A program made the position numbers and the translations under genes. Of a stretch of DNA of 64,000 nucleotides, positions 17,290 through 27,400 are shown one piece after another. Origin of the DNA: Clostridia bacterium (GTDB lineage Bacteria > Bacillota > Clostridia > Oscillospirales > Acutalibacteraceae); the NCBI GenBank assembly GCA_017438845.1, contig JAFRUO010000017.1, positions 1 through 64,000 of the forward strand, given 5' to 3'. Every line of letters begins with the position of its first letter. The stretch's first letter is position 1. The notes beneath the pieces are model-generated. The model ran no database searches and was not told the origin of the DNA. It worked only from the letters and a program-made list of their open reading frames with translations.

Positions 17290-18636
17290 TTATTCGGCTT
17301 TGAAGCTGAGCTGAATCGGCTCGGAATAAAAATGATATGCGCTTTCGGCACGGACCGTCAGGGTGTAGGTTTTACCCGACTCAAGAGTGTCGTTTCCGAT
17401 TCTGAAATCGGCAGTGTTGTCCTCGTCGATTACATAATAGTCGTCTATAAAGTTCTTTGAGAATATCTTCTTTCCGCTTTCGTCCCTGATTGTTACCTTG
17501 TAATCGTGAACGATATAGCCCTCTGCCGCCTGCGCCTCGTCAAATGAAATTACCCATTCGCCTTCATCGTTTTTGAATGCCTTTGCCGCAGTGTCCTCCT
17601 TGAAAACGGGAGCCTTGTCGTGCGCTTTCAGGTTTTTGAAGGTGTACGGAAAATCAGCCTTGCTGTTGATGTTGTCAATATAGTAGTCGCAGAAATATGT
17701 GTCCGACAGCAGGTCATAGCCGCGTATTCTTACGCTTCCGTCGTTGTCGGCTTCGACAACGCAAATCTGAGCCGCGTCATCATAGCCGTCGGGGTGCTGA
17801 CCTACTATGTAGTTGTTGTCCAGCTCAAACCTTGCCATAGCTCCGCAGCCTACGGAGGTGTATGAAGCCTGGTTTATACTTCTCGGGTCGTTAAGAGGGA
17901 AGTGCGAATGTCCGGAGAAATCAATTACGCTTGTGTGCCCGTTTAACACAACGTTAATTTGAGGGTCGCCCCAGACGGTGCTGCCGTAAACCGTTCCCCA
18001 CGGGTGAGGATGCTGGAATACAAATACGGGCTTGCCGTCTGCCTTGCTTTCGGCGACTTCAATCTCATTTGAAAGCCACTTTAAGCTTTTAGGCGTAAAG
18101 GTCCATTCCGTAAGTGAGCGTTCACCCGAAAAGGCAATACAGGAAAAGCCGTTGATTTCCGTTACGTTATCAGGCTCATAGCCGAAGCAGTTAATAAAGT
18201 AATCGCGGTAATCGTTTATCTGCTTAAATTCGTGGTTACCGTGAATTGTGATGAAGGGAGTTTCCTTCCTGACATGCCCGTCAAGCGCTTTCTTATAGTC
18301 TTCATAGTCGTCGTAACCGCCTATACTGGTAAAGTCGCCTAAGCAGAAAAAGCCGTCAACACCCTTGTAGACCCCGTCGTTGTCGAAAAGCCTGTACGAA
18401 GTGTCGATGGCGTCGGCAACATTTTCGTTTTCGTTGTGCGTGTCGGTAAACACGACAAGACGTATTGTCGGCTTGAAGTCTGACGGTGCTTTGGGAAGCG
18501 CGTCCGTAAACTCACCGACAGAGCGCTGAACCGCGCCCCATATCAGTGTAATAATACACAGCAATGCAAGTATTCCGAAGATTACCGCAAAGAATATGCC
18601 TATGGCTTTGCCTGCTTTTTTTATTGTTTTTTTCAT
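17290..18636 (-). CDS. Membrane-anchored extracytoplasmic metallophosphoesterase with Fn3-like tail
   Basis: The 448-residue protein has an N-terminal signal anchor (about residues 11-33, IGIFFAVIFGILALLCIITL). A calcineurin-like domain follows with all metal blocks: VVFTDTHNE, CLGDFTS, TIHGNHEF, FQHPHPWG and DFSGHSHFP. The last ~110 residues are beta-rich and resemble a fibronectin type III domain. It should act outside the membrane on a phosphate ester, for instance on a polysaccharide, nucleotide or wall polymer. It is transcribed alone from a TTGAAA-16-TAAAAT promoter (18701-18674) divergent from rhaB, and ends at a strong terminator. It lies between two glycan operons but is not in either. 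Confidence 0.8.
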   Translation of the reverse strand: MKKTIKKAGKAIGIFFAVIFGILALLCIITLIWGAVQRSVGEFTDALPKAPSDFKPTIRLVVFTDTHNENENVADAIDTSYRLFDNDGVYKGVDGFFCLGDFTSIGGYDDYEDYKKALDGHVRKETPFITIHGNHEFKQINDYRDYFINCFGYEPDNVTEINGFSCIAFSGERSLTEWTFTPKSLKWLSNEIEVAESKADGKPVFVFQHPHPWGTVYGSTVWGDPQINVVLNGHTSVIDFSGHSHFPLNDPRSINQASYTSVGCGAMARFELDNNYIVGQHPDGYDDAAQICVVEADNDGSVRIRGYDLLSDTYFCDYYIDNINSKADFPYTFKNLKAHDKAPVFKEDTAAKAFKNDEGEWVISFDEAQAAEGYIVHDYKVTIRDESGKKIFSKNFIDDYYVIDEDNTADFRIGNDTLESGKTYTLTVRAESAYHFYSEPIQLSFKAE

Positions 18637-18673
18637 AGCTTTTTCACCCGATTTCCATAGTATCTTACTTTTT

Positions 18674-18701
18674 ATTTTATCACAGTTAATTATTATTTCA
18701 A
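18674..18701 (-). promoter_or_regulatory. Promoter of the exported metallophosphoesterase
   Basis: On the minus strand TTGAAA (18701-18696) and TAAAAT (18679-18674) stand 16 bases apart, about 40 bases before the ATG. GGGTGA serves as ribosome site. Confidence 0.5.
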
Positions 18702-18720
18702 TCTCAAAATATCTTCATTG

Positions 18721-18748
18721 TTGATAAATACCAAAAAAATGCTATAAT
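18721..18748 (+). promoter_or_regulatory. Promoter of the rhaBAD operon
   Basis: TTGATA (18721-18726), a 16-base spacer and TATAAT (18743-18748) preceded by TGC, an extended -10. It is back to back with the metallophosphoesterase promoter. No obvious AraC-type operator repeats were found. Confidence 0.65.
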
Positions 18749-18795
18749 TAAGTGAAGAATATATAAACCCGAAGCTACAACTAACGGTGATGAAT

Positions 18796-20154
18796 ATGGA
18801 GTATTATCTGGCAATTGATATCGGCGCTTCAAGCGGAAGACATATCCTCGGATATATCGTGAACGGAAGACTGCAGCTTGAAGAAATTTACCGATTTGAG
18901 GATTACTTAAAAGAGGAGGACGGCACACTCACCTGGGATATTGAAAAGCTTGTGAGTGAGGTAAAAGCCGGTATTGCCAAATGCGGCGTTATAGGCAAAA
19001 TTCCCGCCACAATCGCAATTGACACCTGGGGCGTCGACTACGTTCTGCTTGATGAAAGTAAAGAAGAAATCCTGCCCTGCATTTCTTACCGTGACGGCAG
19101 AACCGCACTTGTGCAGGACGAGGTTGCACAGCTTATTTCACAGGAGGAGCTGTTCGCCTGGACAGGAATTCAAAAGCAGTTTTTCAACACTGTTTATCAG
19201 CTGTACTGTGACAGAAAAAGCGGAAAGCTTGATAAGGCAAAATACTTTTTGATGATGCCTGATTACCTTGCGTTTAAGCTTACGGGCGAAATAAAAAACG
19301 AATATACCAACGCTACTACGACCGGTATCGTGAACGTCAAAACACGAAATTGGGATTTTAATATTCTTGACAGACTCGGAATTAAAAAGGAAATCTTCAG
19401 TGATATTTTGTTACCCTGTACCGAGGTGGGCGCACTCAAGGGCTTTGGCTTTGAAAGCAAGGTTGTTTTAGCCCCTTCGCACGATACGGCAAGCGCAGTT
19501 GCCGCGTGCCCCGTCGGAGACAACGGCGTATACATTTCGTCGGGCACCTGGTCGCTAATCGGCACGGAAAACGAAAGCCCTGTGTTAAACGAAGAAGCGC
19601 TGAGCGCAAACTTTACCAATGAGGGCGGCATCAATCACAGATACTGCTTCCTTAAAAACATAATGGGTATGTGGCTTCTCCAGAGCATCCGCAGAAATCT
19701 TAATCGCGAATATTCGTATGACGAAATGATGAATATGGCAAAGAATTGCGGTAAATTCAAGCTGATTGACCCAAATTCCCGACTTTTTGTTGCGCCCGAT
19801 AATATGATTGAGGCAATTCGCAGCTCTGTCGGGGACAGCGAGCTTTCGCTCGGCGAGGTTATCAATTCCGTATATCATTCGTTGGCAAAGACCTATGCGT
19901 ATGCGGTAGAAGAGATTGAAAAAATAAGCGGCAAGGAAATTGAGTTAATCAATATCGTAGGCGGCGGCAGCAGAGACAGCTATTTAAATGAACTTACTGC
20001 GGAATATACAGGCAAGAGAGTGCTTGCAGGTCCCGTGGAAGCCACCGCAATCGGAAATATTATCTCTCAGCTGATGTATGCAAATAAAGAATTAACGCTT
20101 GAAAAAGCGAGAGAGCTTGTAAAACAATCTTTTGACATACAGGAGGTGCGGTAA
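18796..20154 (+). CDS. rhaB: Rhamnulokinase
   Basis: The 452-residue FGGY sugar kinase phosphorylates L-rhamnulose at O-1 with ATP. The N-terminal phosphate-binding loop AIDIGASSGRHILG with Ser-Ser-Gly-Arg and the DTWGVDYVLLD segment are typical of RhaB. The C-terminal half shows YISSGTWSLIG and the adenosine-binding IVGGGSRDSYLNELTAEYTG. The ATG at 18796 is preferred, with GGTGA five bases upstream; GTG 18787 and ATG 18790 are in the same frame. The stop overlaps the rhaA start (TAATG), so the two are coupled. It is the first gene of rhaB-rhaA-rhaD. Confidence 0.95.
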   Translation: MEYYLAIDIGASSGRHILGYIVNGRLQLEEIYRFEDYLKEEDGTLTWDIEKLVSEVKAGIAKCGVIGKIPATIAIDTWGVDYVLLDESKEEILPCISYRDGRTALVQDEVAQLISQEELFAWTGIQKQFFNTVYQLYCDRKSGKLDKAKYFLMMPDYLAFKLTGEIKNEYTNATTTGIVNVKTRNWDFNILDRLGIKKEIFSDILLPCTEVGALKGFGFESKVVLAPSHDTASAVAACPVGDNGVYISSGTWSLIGTENESPVLNEEALSANFTNEGGINHRYCFLKNIMGMWLLQSIRRNLNREYSYDEMMNMAKNCGKFKLIDPNSRLFVAPDNMIEAIRSSVGDSELSLGEVINSVYHSLAKTYAYAVEEIEKISGKEIELINIVGGGSRDSYLNELTAEYTGKRVLAGPVEATAIGNIISQLMYANKELTLEKARELVKQSFDIQEVR

Positions 20155-21404
20155 TGTCATATTTCGACGCAAAAACATTTTATGAGAACTTCGGTGTGGA
20201 CACGGATAAGGCGCTTGATATTCTTAAAAATGTTTCCGTTTCGCTTCACTGCTGGCAGGGCGACGATGTAAGAGGCTTTGATACGGACCCTTCAAAACCC
20301 CTGACAGGCGGTATCCAGACCACGGGCAACTATCCCGGAAGGGCAAGGACGCCCGAGGAGCTGATGGCGGATATTGACGAGGTGTTAAAGCTTGTTCCCG
20401 GAAAAATCAAAATGAACCTGCACGCTTCGTATGCTATTTTCGATGAGAACAATCCGTGGGTGGACAGAGATAAGCTTGAGCCGAAGCACTTTAAGAAATG
20501 GGTCGAATTCTGCAAGGAGAGGGAACTTGGCTGCGATTTTAACCCCACCTTCTTTTCACATCCGAAATGCGATCCTTTGACGCTTTCCTCACCGAATGAA
20601 GAAACAAGAAAATTCTGGATTGAGCACGGCAAGGCGTGCATACGTATTTCGCAGTACCTTGCAGAGGAGCTCGGTCAGCCCTGCGTTATGAATATATGGA
20701 CAGGCGACGGCTTCAAGGATATTCCCGCAGACCGTATCGGGCCTCGCGTCAGATACAGGGAAGCAATTGACGAAATTCTTTCCGAGCCTTATGACATTAA
20801 ACTTGTTAAGCCCACAATTGAAAGCAAGGTGTTCGGCATCGGCGTTGAGGCTTACACTGTAGGCTCAGCCGAATTTGCTCTTGCCTATGCGGCAATGAAC
20901 ATGGACAAATGTATACCGCTAATGGACAACGGTCATTATCATCCGACCGAGGTTGTAAGCGATAAAATCCCTGCGCTTCTTGCCTTCTTCCCCGAAATAG
21001 CGTTGCATATCACAAGACCTATCCGTTGGGACAGCGACCACGTTGTTCTGTTCGACGACGAAACGAAGGAAATCTGCCGTGAGATTGTACGTTGCGGAGG
21101 ACTTGAAGGAAAGGTAAATATTGCGCTTGATTACTTTGACGCAAGCATTAACCGTATTTCCGCCTGGGTAACGGGCGTGAGAAATCTGCAGAAGTCACTG
21201 CTGTTTGCGCTTCTTCAGCCGAACGGCAGATTAAAGCAGCTGCAGGACGCCTCCGATTTTACGCAGTTGATGGTAGTTCAGGAGGAGCTTAAGTCCGCAC
21301 CGTTTTACGATGTGTGGCAGGAGTATCTCAAAAGAGAAAACAAGCCCTTCGAATACTATTCGGAGATTAAGCGTTACGAAGAGGAGGTGCTTTCCGTAAG
21401 ATGA
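20154..21404 (+). CDS. rhaA: L-rhamnose isomerase
   Basis: The 416-residue enzyme interconverts L-rhamnose and L-rhamnulose on a Mn2+/metal-dependent TIM barrel. The N-terminal signature VSLHCWQGDDVRGF, the GIGVEAYTVGSAEF segment and the metal-site stretches MDNGHYHPTEVVSDK and HITRPIRWDSDHVV are all present. The length is the usual ~415-420. An ideal AGGAGGTG lies six bases before the ATG, which overlaps the rhaB stop by one base. Its stop overlaps rhaD by four bases. It is cytoplasmic and should use rhamnose freed by the GH78 enzymes. Confidence 0.96.
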   Translation: MSYFDAKTFYENFGVDTDKALDILKNVSVSLHCWQGDDVRGFDTDPSKPLTGGIQTTGNYPGRARTPEELMADIDEVLKLVPGKIKMNLHASYAIFDENNPWVDRDKLEPKHFKKWVEFCKERELGCDFNPTFFSHPKCDPLTLSSPNEETRKFWIEHGKACIRISQYLAEELGQPCVMNIWTGDGFKDIPADRIGPRVRYREAIDEILSEPYDIKLVKPTIESKVFGIGVEAYTVGSAEFALAYAAMNMDKCIPLMDNGHYHPTEVVSDKIPALLAFFPEIALHITRPIRWDSDHVVLFDDETKEICREIVRCGGLEGKVNIALDYFDASINRISAWVTGVRNLQKSLLFALLQPNGRLKQLQDASDFTQLMVVQEELKSAPFYDVWQEYLKRENKPFEYYSEIKRYEEEVLSVR

Positions 21405-22216
21405 AAAAAATTTCAGAAGCACCGTTTGTGAAAGAAATGTGTGCCGTTACGGCTAATATGTACCGCCTCGGTTGGGACGAGAGAAACGGCGGTAATATAA
21501 GCCTGCTGCTTGACGAAAATGAGGTTGCCGAATATCTTGATCCCGATAATGTAATAAGAACCATTCCGACAGGCTTTAATGCAAAAGAGCTTATCGGCAA
21601 AAGCTTTATTGTTACGGGAACGGGCAAATACTTTAAAAACGTTGAAACGGACCCCGAAAATAATCTCGGCATAATCCGTATTGCAAAGGACGGCACAACC
21701 GCCGAGCTGCTCTGGGGCTACTCCGACGGAGGCAAATTTACAAGCGAGTTGCCCGCACACCTTATGAGCCATATTTCAAGGCTGTCGGTTGACCCCCAAA
21801 ACAGAGTTATTATTCATTCGCACCCTACCAATACGCTTGCAATGAATTATGTTCACGAGCTTGACGAGAGAAAATTCACGCACACACTCTGGGAAATGTG
21901 TACCGAGTGCATAGTTGTCTTTCCCGACGGAATCGGAATATTGCCGTGGATGCTCTGCGGCACAAACTCTATCGGGGAAGCAACGGCGCAAAAGATGAAG
22001 GAATTTCGCTTGGTTGTCTGGGGCATGCACGGTATTTACGGCGCAGGCAAAAACCTTGATGAGGCATTCGGCTTAATCGAAACCGTTGAAAAGGCGGCGC
22101 AGATTTTTATGCTTACAGCTCATCTTCCGAGAGTTAACACAATTAAGGACGAGGAATTGAAGGAGCTTGCGGAATTTTTCGGAGTTAAATACAGAAAAGA
22201 CTTTTTAGACTTATAA
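21401..22216 (+). CDS. rhaD: Rhamnulose-1-phosphate aldolase
   Basis: The 271-residue class II aldolase splits L-rhamnulose-1-phosphate into dihydroxyacetone phosphate and L-lactaldehyde. It shows the family start GWDERNGGNISLLL, zinc ligands in IIHSHPTNTLAMNYV, and the late histidine in WGMHGIYGAGKNLDEAF. Length and motifs match RhaD rather than the fucose enzyme. It starts inside the rhaA stop (ATGA). No lactaldehyde reductase or dehydrogenase gene and no RhaS/RhaR-type regulator is present in the window, so these must lie elsewhere. Confidence 0.95.
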   Translation: MKKISEAPFVKEMCAVTANMYRLGWDERNGGNISLLLDENEVAEYLDPDNVIRTIPTGFNAKELIGKSFIVTGTGKYFKNVETDPENNLGIIRIAKDGTTAELLWGYSDGGKFTSELPAHLMSHISRLSVDPQNRVIIHSHPTNTLAMNYVHELDERKFTHTLWEMCTECIVVFPDGIGILPWMLCGTNSIGEATAQKMKEFRLVVWGMHGIYGAGKNLDEAFGLIETVEKAAQIFMLTAHLPRVNTIKDEELKELAEFFGVKYRKDFLDL

Positions 22217-22248
22217 TATATGTAAATGCGGCATTAAATGCCGTGCAA

Positions 22249-22288
22249 AAGCAGAACTGAATTTGAATTCGGTTCTGCTTAAATTTTT
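22249..22288 (+). terminator. Terminator of rhaBAD
   Basis: A long stem, aagcagaactgaatt against aattcggttctgctt, is followed by aaattttt. A smaller cggcattaaatgccg stem (22229-22243) precedes it. Confidence 0.85.
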
Positions 22289-22318
22289 GATATTTTTAAA
22301 CACTTGTCGGATAATATA

Positions 22319-22327
22319 TGCTATAAT
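22319..22327 (+). promoter_or_regulatory. Extended -10 promoter for the GH3-GH38-EEP operon
   Basis: TGC TATAAT (TG at 22319-22320, TATAAT 22322-22327) just after the rha terminator and 30 bases before the GH3 start. The -35 is poor, as is common with an extended -10. Confidence 0.55.
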
Positions 22328-22357
22328 AATTCCAAATAGTAAATTTCGGGGTGAGGT

Positions 22358-24439
22358 ATGGATTTCAAGGAAGCTGAACTTAAGGCTGAAAAAATAGTGT
22401 CGCAGATGACGGCAGAGGAAAAAATGTCACAGCTGTTGTTTGATTCTCCTGCGATAAAACGGCTGAATATTTCATCGTATAACTGGTGGAATGAGGCGTG
22501 CCACGGCGTGGCAAGGGCAGGCGTGGCAACGGTTTTCCCTCAGTCGATAGCAATGGCGGCGAGCTTTAATCCGCCGTTGGTCAAAGAGGTTGCGGAGGCT
22601 ATTTCCACCGAGGGCAGGGCTAAATATAACAAAAGTGTTGCTCACGGTGACCGTGATATATACAAAGGGCTTACCTACTGGGCGCCGAATATCAATATCT
22701 TCCGCGACCCTCGCTGGGGCAGAGGGCAGGAGACCTGCGGAGAGGATCCGTTCTTAACCTCGCAGATAGCGAAGGCTTATATTACGGGGCTTCAGGGCGA
22801 CGGCGAGTTTCTGAGAGCGGCTTCGTGTGCAAAGCATTTTGCCGCACATTCGGGTCCTGAGGGAGAGCGCCACAGCTTTGACGCAAAGGTATCGAAAAAG
22901 GATTTGTCCGAAACCTATCTGCCTGCCTTCAAAAAGGCGGTTGAGTGCGGCGTAGCGGGTGTTATGGGAGCATATAACCGACTTAATTCGGAGCCTTGCT
23001 GTGCTAACCGATTTCTTATGGATATACTCAGAAATCAGTGGAACTTTAAAGGATATTTTGTTTCCGATTGCGGTGCGATTCAGGATATTTTTGAGGGACA
23101 TAGATTTACCGAAACCCTTGAGCAGGCGGCGGCAACAGCACTCAAAGCAGGCTGTAATTTAAACTGCGGAGAGGCTTTTCTTGCCCTGAAGGGCGCATAC
23201 GAACACGGATTAGTTAATGATAAGGATATTACCGAAGCGGCGGTAAGACTCTTCACGGTAAGAGTCATGCTCGGCGAATTTGAAGAAAAACGGCCGTACA
23301 GCGATATACCTTACAGTAAGGTTTGCTGTAAGGAGCATAAGGAGCTTAATCTAAAGGCGGCAAGGGAGTCGCTCGTTCTGCTTGAAAACAAGGCTTCCTT
23401 TCTTCCGCTTGACGGGAACGGTAAATTCAAAATTGCCGTGGTCGGACCGAATGCAATGAGCCGTCTGGCGCTTGAGGGTAATTATAACGGCCATGCGGAC
23501 GAGTATATTACGGTTGCCGACGGCATCAGAAAAGTGTTTAAAAATGCAAACGTAAGCGTGGCGGACGGCGCTTCAATCAAGGGCGTAAATTCTGCGCGCT
23601 GGAATGATTTTGACAGTCTGTTAAGCGAGGGCGTAGCCGCAGCAGAGGAGGCTGACATTACCGTTTTGTGTCTCGGACTTGACCGCACAATTGAAGGCGA
23701 GGATCTCGGCTTCGGAAATGATTTTACGGACTCCGGCGACAGAGTGTCAATGTCGCTTCCCGAAAACCAGCAAAGGCTTGCCGAAGCGGTTTGCGAGGTT
23801 TGCGATAATGTTGTCGCGGTAGTTTTGTGCGGCAGCTGCGCCGACTTGTGCGAAACCGTAACAAAGAAAGCGAAGGCGATAATTCACGGCTGGTATCCGG
23901 GAGCACTCGGCGGTCAGGCCATTGCAGAGCTTTTGGCGGGCAAATTTTCGCCGAGCGGACGGCTTCCGATTACGTTTTATCATGCCGAAGATGTACTTCC
24001 CGACATAACCGACTACTCAATGAAGAACAGAACATACCGCTTTTTAAACTATGAGCCTCTGTATAAATTCGGCTACGGACTCAGCTATACAAGCTTTGCC
24101 TTTAAAAAGCCTGATGTGATAAAAGATGATGAAACGTCGGTGTTTGTCAGCACCGAGGTTACAAACACGGGAAATTTTGACAGCTTGGTAAAGGTACAGT
24201 GCTATGCTCATTTTTCTGACAGCCGCACCGAAACTCCGGCGCTTCAGCTTTGTGCGGTTGCTCCGCTGTATCTTAGAACGGGAGAAACAAAAACGGCAAC
24301 TCTTAAAGTTGACAAATACTGGTTAAAGGCGGTTCTTGAAGACGGCGAAAGGGTAATGCCCGACGGCGGTATCACGCTTTACGTCGTGGACGGCCAGCCT
24401 GATTACGGCGACAATTCATTATCGGTAAAAATACAGTAA
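22358..24439 (+). CDS. GH3 beta-xylosidase/beta-glucosidase-like enzyme
   Basis: The 693-residue enzyme has the normal GH3 order: TIM barrel (1-~300), alpha/beta sandwich (~330-560), fibronectin-III-like end. The barrel motif YWAPNINIFRDPRWGRGQET and the nucleophile site FVSDCGAIQDIF (Asp237) match the subgroup containing beta-xylosidases and arabinosidases. The second domain has AVVGPNA and LEGNYNG. No signal peptide, so it acts on imported oligosaccharides. GTGAGG precedes the ATG. It heads an operon with the GH38 mannosidase 17 bases downstream. Substrate call is by motif only; xylose release would fit the xylulokinase encoded 8 kb on. Confidence 0.85.
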   Translation: MDFKEAELKAEKIVSQMTAEEKMSQLLFDSPAIKRLNISSYNWWNEACHGVARAGVATVFPQSIAMAASFNPPLVKEVAEAISTEGRAKYNKSVAHGDRDIYKGLTYWAPNINIFRDPRWGRGQETCGEDPFLTSQIAKAYITGLQGDGEFLRAASCAKHFAAHSGPEGERHSFDAKVSKKDLSETYLPAFKKAVECGVAGVMGAYNRLNSEPCCANRFLMDILRNQWNFKGYFVSDCGAIQDIFEGHRFTETLEQAAATALKAGCNLNCGEAFLALKGAYEHGLVNDKDITEAAVRLFTVRVMLGEFEEKRPYSDIPYSKVCCKEHKELNLKAARESLVLLENKASFLPLDGNGKFKIAVVGPNAMSRLALEGNYNGHADEYITVADGIRKVFKNANVSVADGASIKGVNSARWNDFDSLLSEGVAAAEEADITVLCLGLDRTIEGEDLGFGNDFTDSGDRVSMSLPENQQRLAEAVCEVCDNVVAVVLCGSCADLCETVTKKAKAIIHGWYPGALGGQAIAELLAGKFSPSGRLPITFYHAEDVLPDITDYSMKNRTYRFLNYEPLYKFGYGLSYTSFAFKKPDVIKDDETSVFVSTEVTNTGNFDSLVKVQCYAHFSDSRTETPALQLCAVAPLYLRTGETKTATLKVDKYWLKAVLEDGERVMPDGGITLYVVDGQPDYGDNSLSVKIQ

Positions 24440-24456
24440 ACGTACGGAGGGCTTCT

Positions 24457-27400
24457 ATGTATAACGAAAAAATGAAAAAACGTGTTTTCTCAAAGCTGGA
24501 AAACTCGTTGAGGATTTATGAAAAATTAATCTTCACCGAGGTCGGTCAGCTTCAGGATGTTACGGCGCTTTACACGCAAGAGCACTTAAGAAGCGTTCCC
24601 GAGTCGGGTACGGAGCCGATTACGAAGGGAACAACCTGGGGTGACGAATGGGGCTCGCTTTGGGTTAAGGGCTCGTTTGAGGTTACCGAGGAGCTGGTGG
24701 GAAAACCCGTTTATGCTCTGTCCGAATGCGGCGGTGTTGAGCAGCTTTTCTTTGTCAACGGAGTCCCTAAGGGTATATTCAACAGTAAAAACCGCGAATT
24801 TATAGGCGGAGTTCACTGCTCTCAGTACATAGGTCGTTTTAAAAAAGGAGAGCGTTTTGAGCTTGCGTTTGAATGCTATGCAGGACATTATGACCCCGAC
24901 ACCGACCCTTATAATAATTATTTTGAGCCGGACGGAAGCCAGACATTTTCGCACTGCTATAACGGCGTTAAAATATGTGTAAGAGACGACGAGCTTTTCA
25001 CCTTGATTTTTGACATCAAGGAACTTTTAGGCGTAATAAACGCCTTTGACAGCAATAGCTTTCTTGCCGCAAAAGCTCAAAACACGCTTCTTGCCGTCAA
25101 TGCCGTTCTGCCCCTTTCGCCGAAAGATATTGACGCTCAGGGCTTCAGGGACGGCGTAAGGCAAGCGCTTGCTGTTTCAAGAGATTTTTTCAACGGACAA
25201 AACAGTCGCCTGTTCGGAAAGGTCGGCGTGATAGGACATTCTCATATGGATACCGCATGGCTCTGGCCCGTTAAAGAAACGGTAGGGAAATGTGCAAGGA
25301 CATATTCAAACGCTCTTCATCTGATGGAGCAGTATCCGAACTATAAGTTTATTCAGTCCTCGGCGCTTCATTCGGAGTGGATGAAGGAATATTATCCCGA
25401 CATTTTCGGCGAAATGCAAAAGCGCGTCGCCGAGGGAAGATATGAGCCAAACGGAGGAGTATACGTCGAGTGCGACTGTAATATTACCTCGGGTGAGCTT
25501 ATGGCAAGACAGTTTTTAAAGGGTCAGCAGTTTACCCGTGAGAATTTCGGGTATACCGCCGACAGCTTCTGGCTTCCCGACACCTTTGGTTACAACGGCA
25601 ATATTCCGCAGATAATGCGGCAAAGCGAGGTTAAATATTTTTACACTACAAAAATCAGCTGGAACGATAACAATCGCTTCCCCTTTGAAAGCTTTGTGTG
25701 GAGAGGCATTGATAAAAGCGAGGTGCTGACCCATTTTAACAGAACTCATTGCTGGCCGAATGTGTATGACGCGGTAAACGGCATAAGAGAGATTCAAAAC
25801 AAGGATTCCTGCGATATGCGGCTTATTGCTTACGGCTTCGGTGACGGCGGCGGAGGACCGACCCCCGCAATGCTTGAGGCGGCTGACCGTATAGCAAATA
25901 TGGACGGTATGCCCGAGGTCGAAAGCATGACGGTTTCCGACTTTATGAAGGAGCTTGAAGCCGAAAGGGATAAGCTTCCCGTTTATGACGATGAGCTTTA
26001 CCTGGAGCTGCACAGAGGCACTCTTACCTCTCTTCATGAGGTTAAACGTAAAAACAGAAAAGCGGAATATGCGCTTCACGATATGGAATACTTCAACGTG
26101 TTAAGCGGAAAGGAGCGAAACGCTCAGAGCGACAAATGGCTTAAAACGCTGCTTAAAAACCAGTTCCACGATATTTTGCCCGGCACCTGTATTGCACCCG
26201 TGTACGAGCTGTATCATCGGGAAATGGACGAACTGATTGAGGGCTATAAGAAAGCCGCCGCTGAGTATGCCGAGGGTATGACCGACAGCAGTCGCAGTGT
26301 GACTTTGTTTAACACTCTTTCCTTTGACAGAAGCGATGTTGCCGATATTGAATTTGAGGGATATGTAAAGGATTATCCTTCACAGCGTTATACGGACATT
26401 GACGGGAAAGAGCGCCTTGCGGTAGGCGGACTGAAGGTGCCTGCTTTTTCCTGCGTTTGTGTAGAGCCGACCGACGCGCCCGCTTCAACCGAATCTCCGT
26501 TTAGCTACGACGGTAAGGTTTTAAGCACCCCCTTTGCCGTAATAACCTTTGACGAAAACGGATACATTTCTTCGCTTGTTGACAGGAAGTCGGGCAGGCA
26601 GTTAAGAAAAAAGAACGGCGCACCTCTCGGAGTATTTCTCTTTGGCGAGGATGTGCCCGAATCGTATGACAACTGGGATTTTGACTGGGATGTGTATGAA
26701 AACCTGAAACCTGTTTTCGGCTTCGTCGGAAGAGAGCCCGTAAGTGACGGCGCAGTTGAAATACGTCTTAGAAGCACATTTGATATAGAGGGTAACATAA
26801 TCATTCAGGACCTTATCTGTTATGCGGATAATCCGAGGATAGATTTTGAAACAAGGATTGACTGGCAAACACCGCACCGCTTTTTGAAGGCAGGCTTTGA
26901 TCTTGACATCAACGCAAAGACGGCAAGAAGTGAAATACAGTTCGGAGCTATCGAAAGACCAGTTACCGCAAACAACAGCCTCGAGGTTTCCAAATTTGAG
27001 GTTTGTAACCGTAATTATACGGACGTCAGCGAGCCCCGTTTCGGCGCGGCTGTACTTAACGATTGCAAATACGGTATTTCCGTCCGAAACTGCAACCTGT
27101 GCCTTTCCCTTCTCAAAGGAGGAACTCACCCCGACGGGTCCGGTGACAGGGGAGTACACAGAATGACCTATTCCCTTATTATACACAACAGCGGATACTG
27201 TGCCGAAGCGGTTGTTCACCCTGCGTATGAGCTTAATGTTCCGTTGTTTGCCGTAAAGGGTAAGGCGGATACCGCACAGTTCGCTTCAATCAGTGCGCCG
27301 AATATAATAGCCGAAGCGGTTAAGCCTGCAGAGGATGACGGTAATGCCTTTGTAATCAGGCTGTACGAATGTGAAGGCTCAAAAACCGTAACCGAGCTGA

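Noticed and set aside
17290..18636. Inclusion of the exported metallophosphoesterase in the 13-kb glycan operon
   Set aside because: A strong terminator (17244-17270) and a fresh promoter (17202-17230) separate them.
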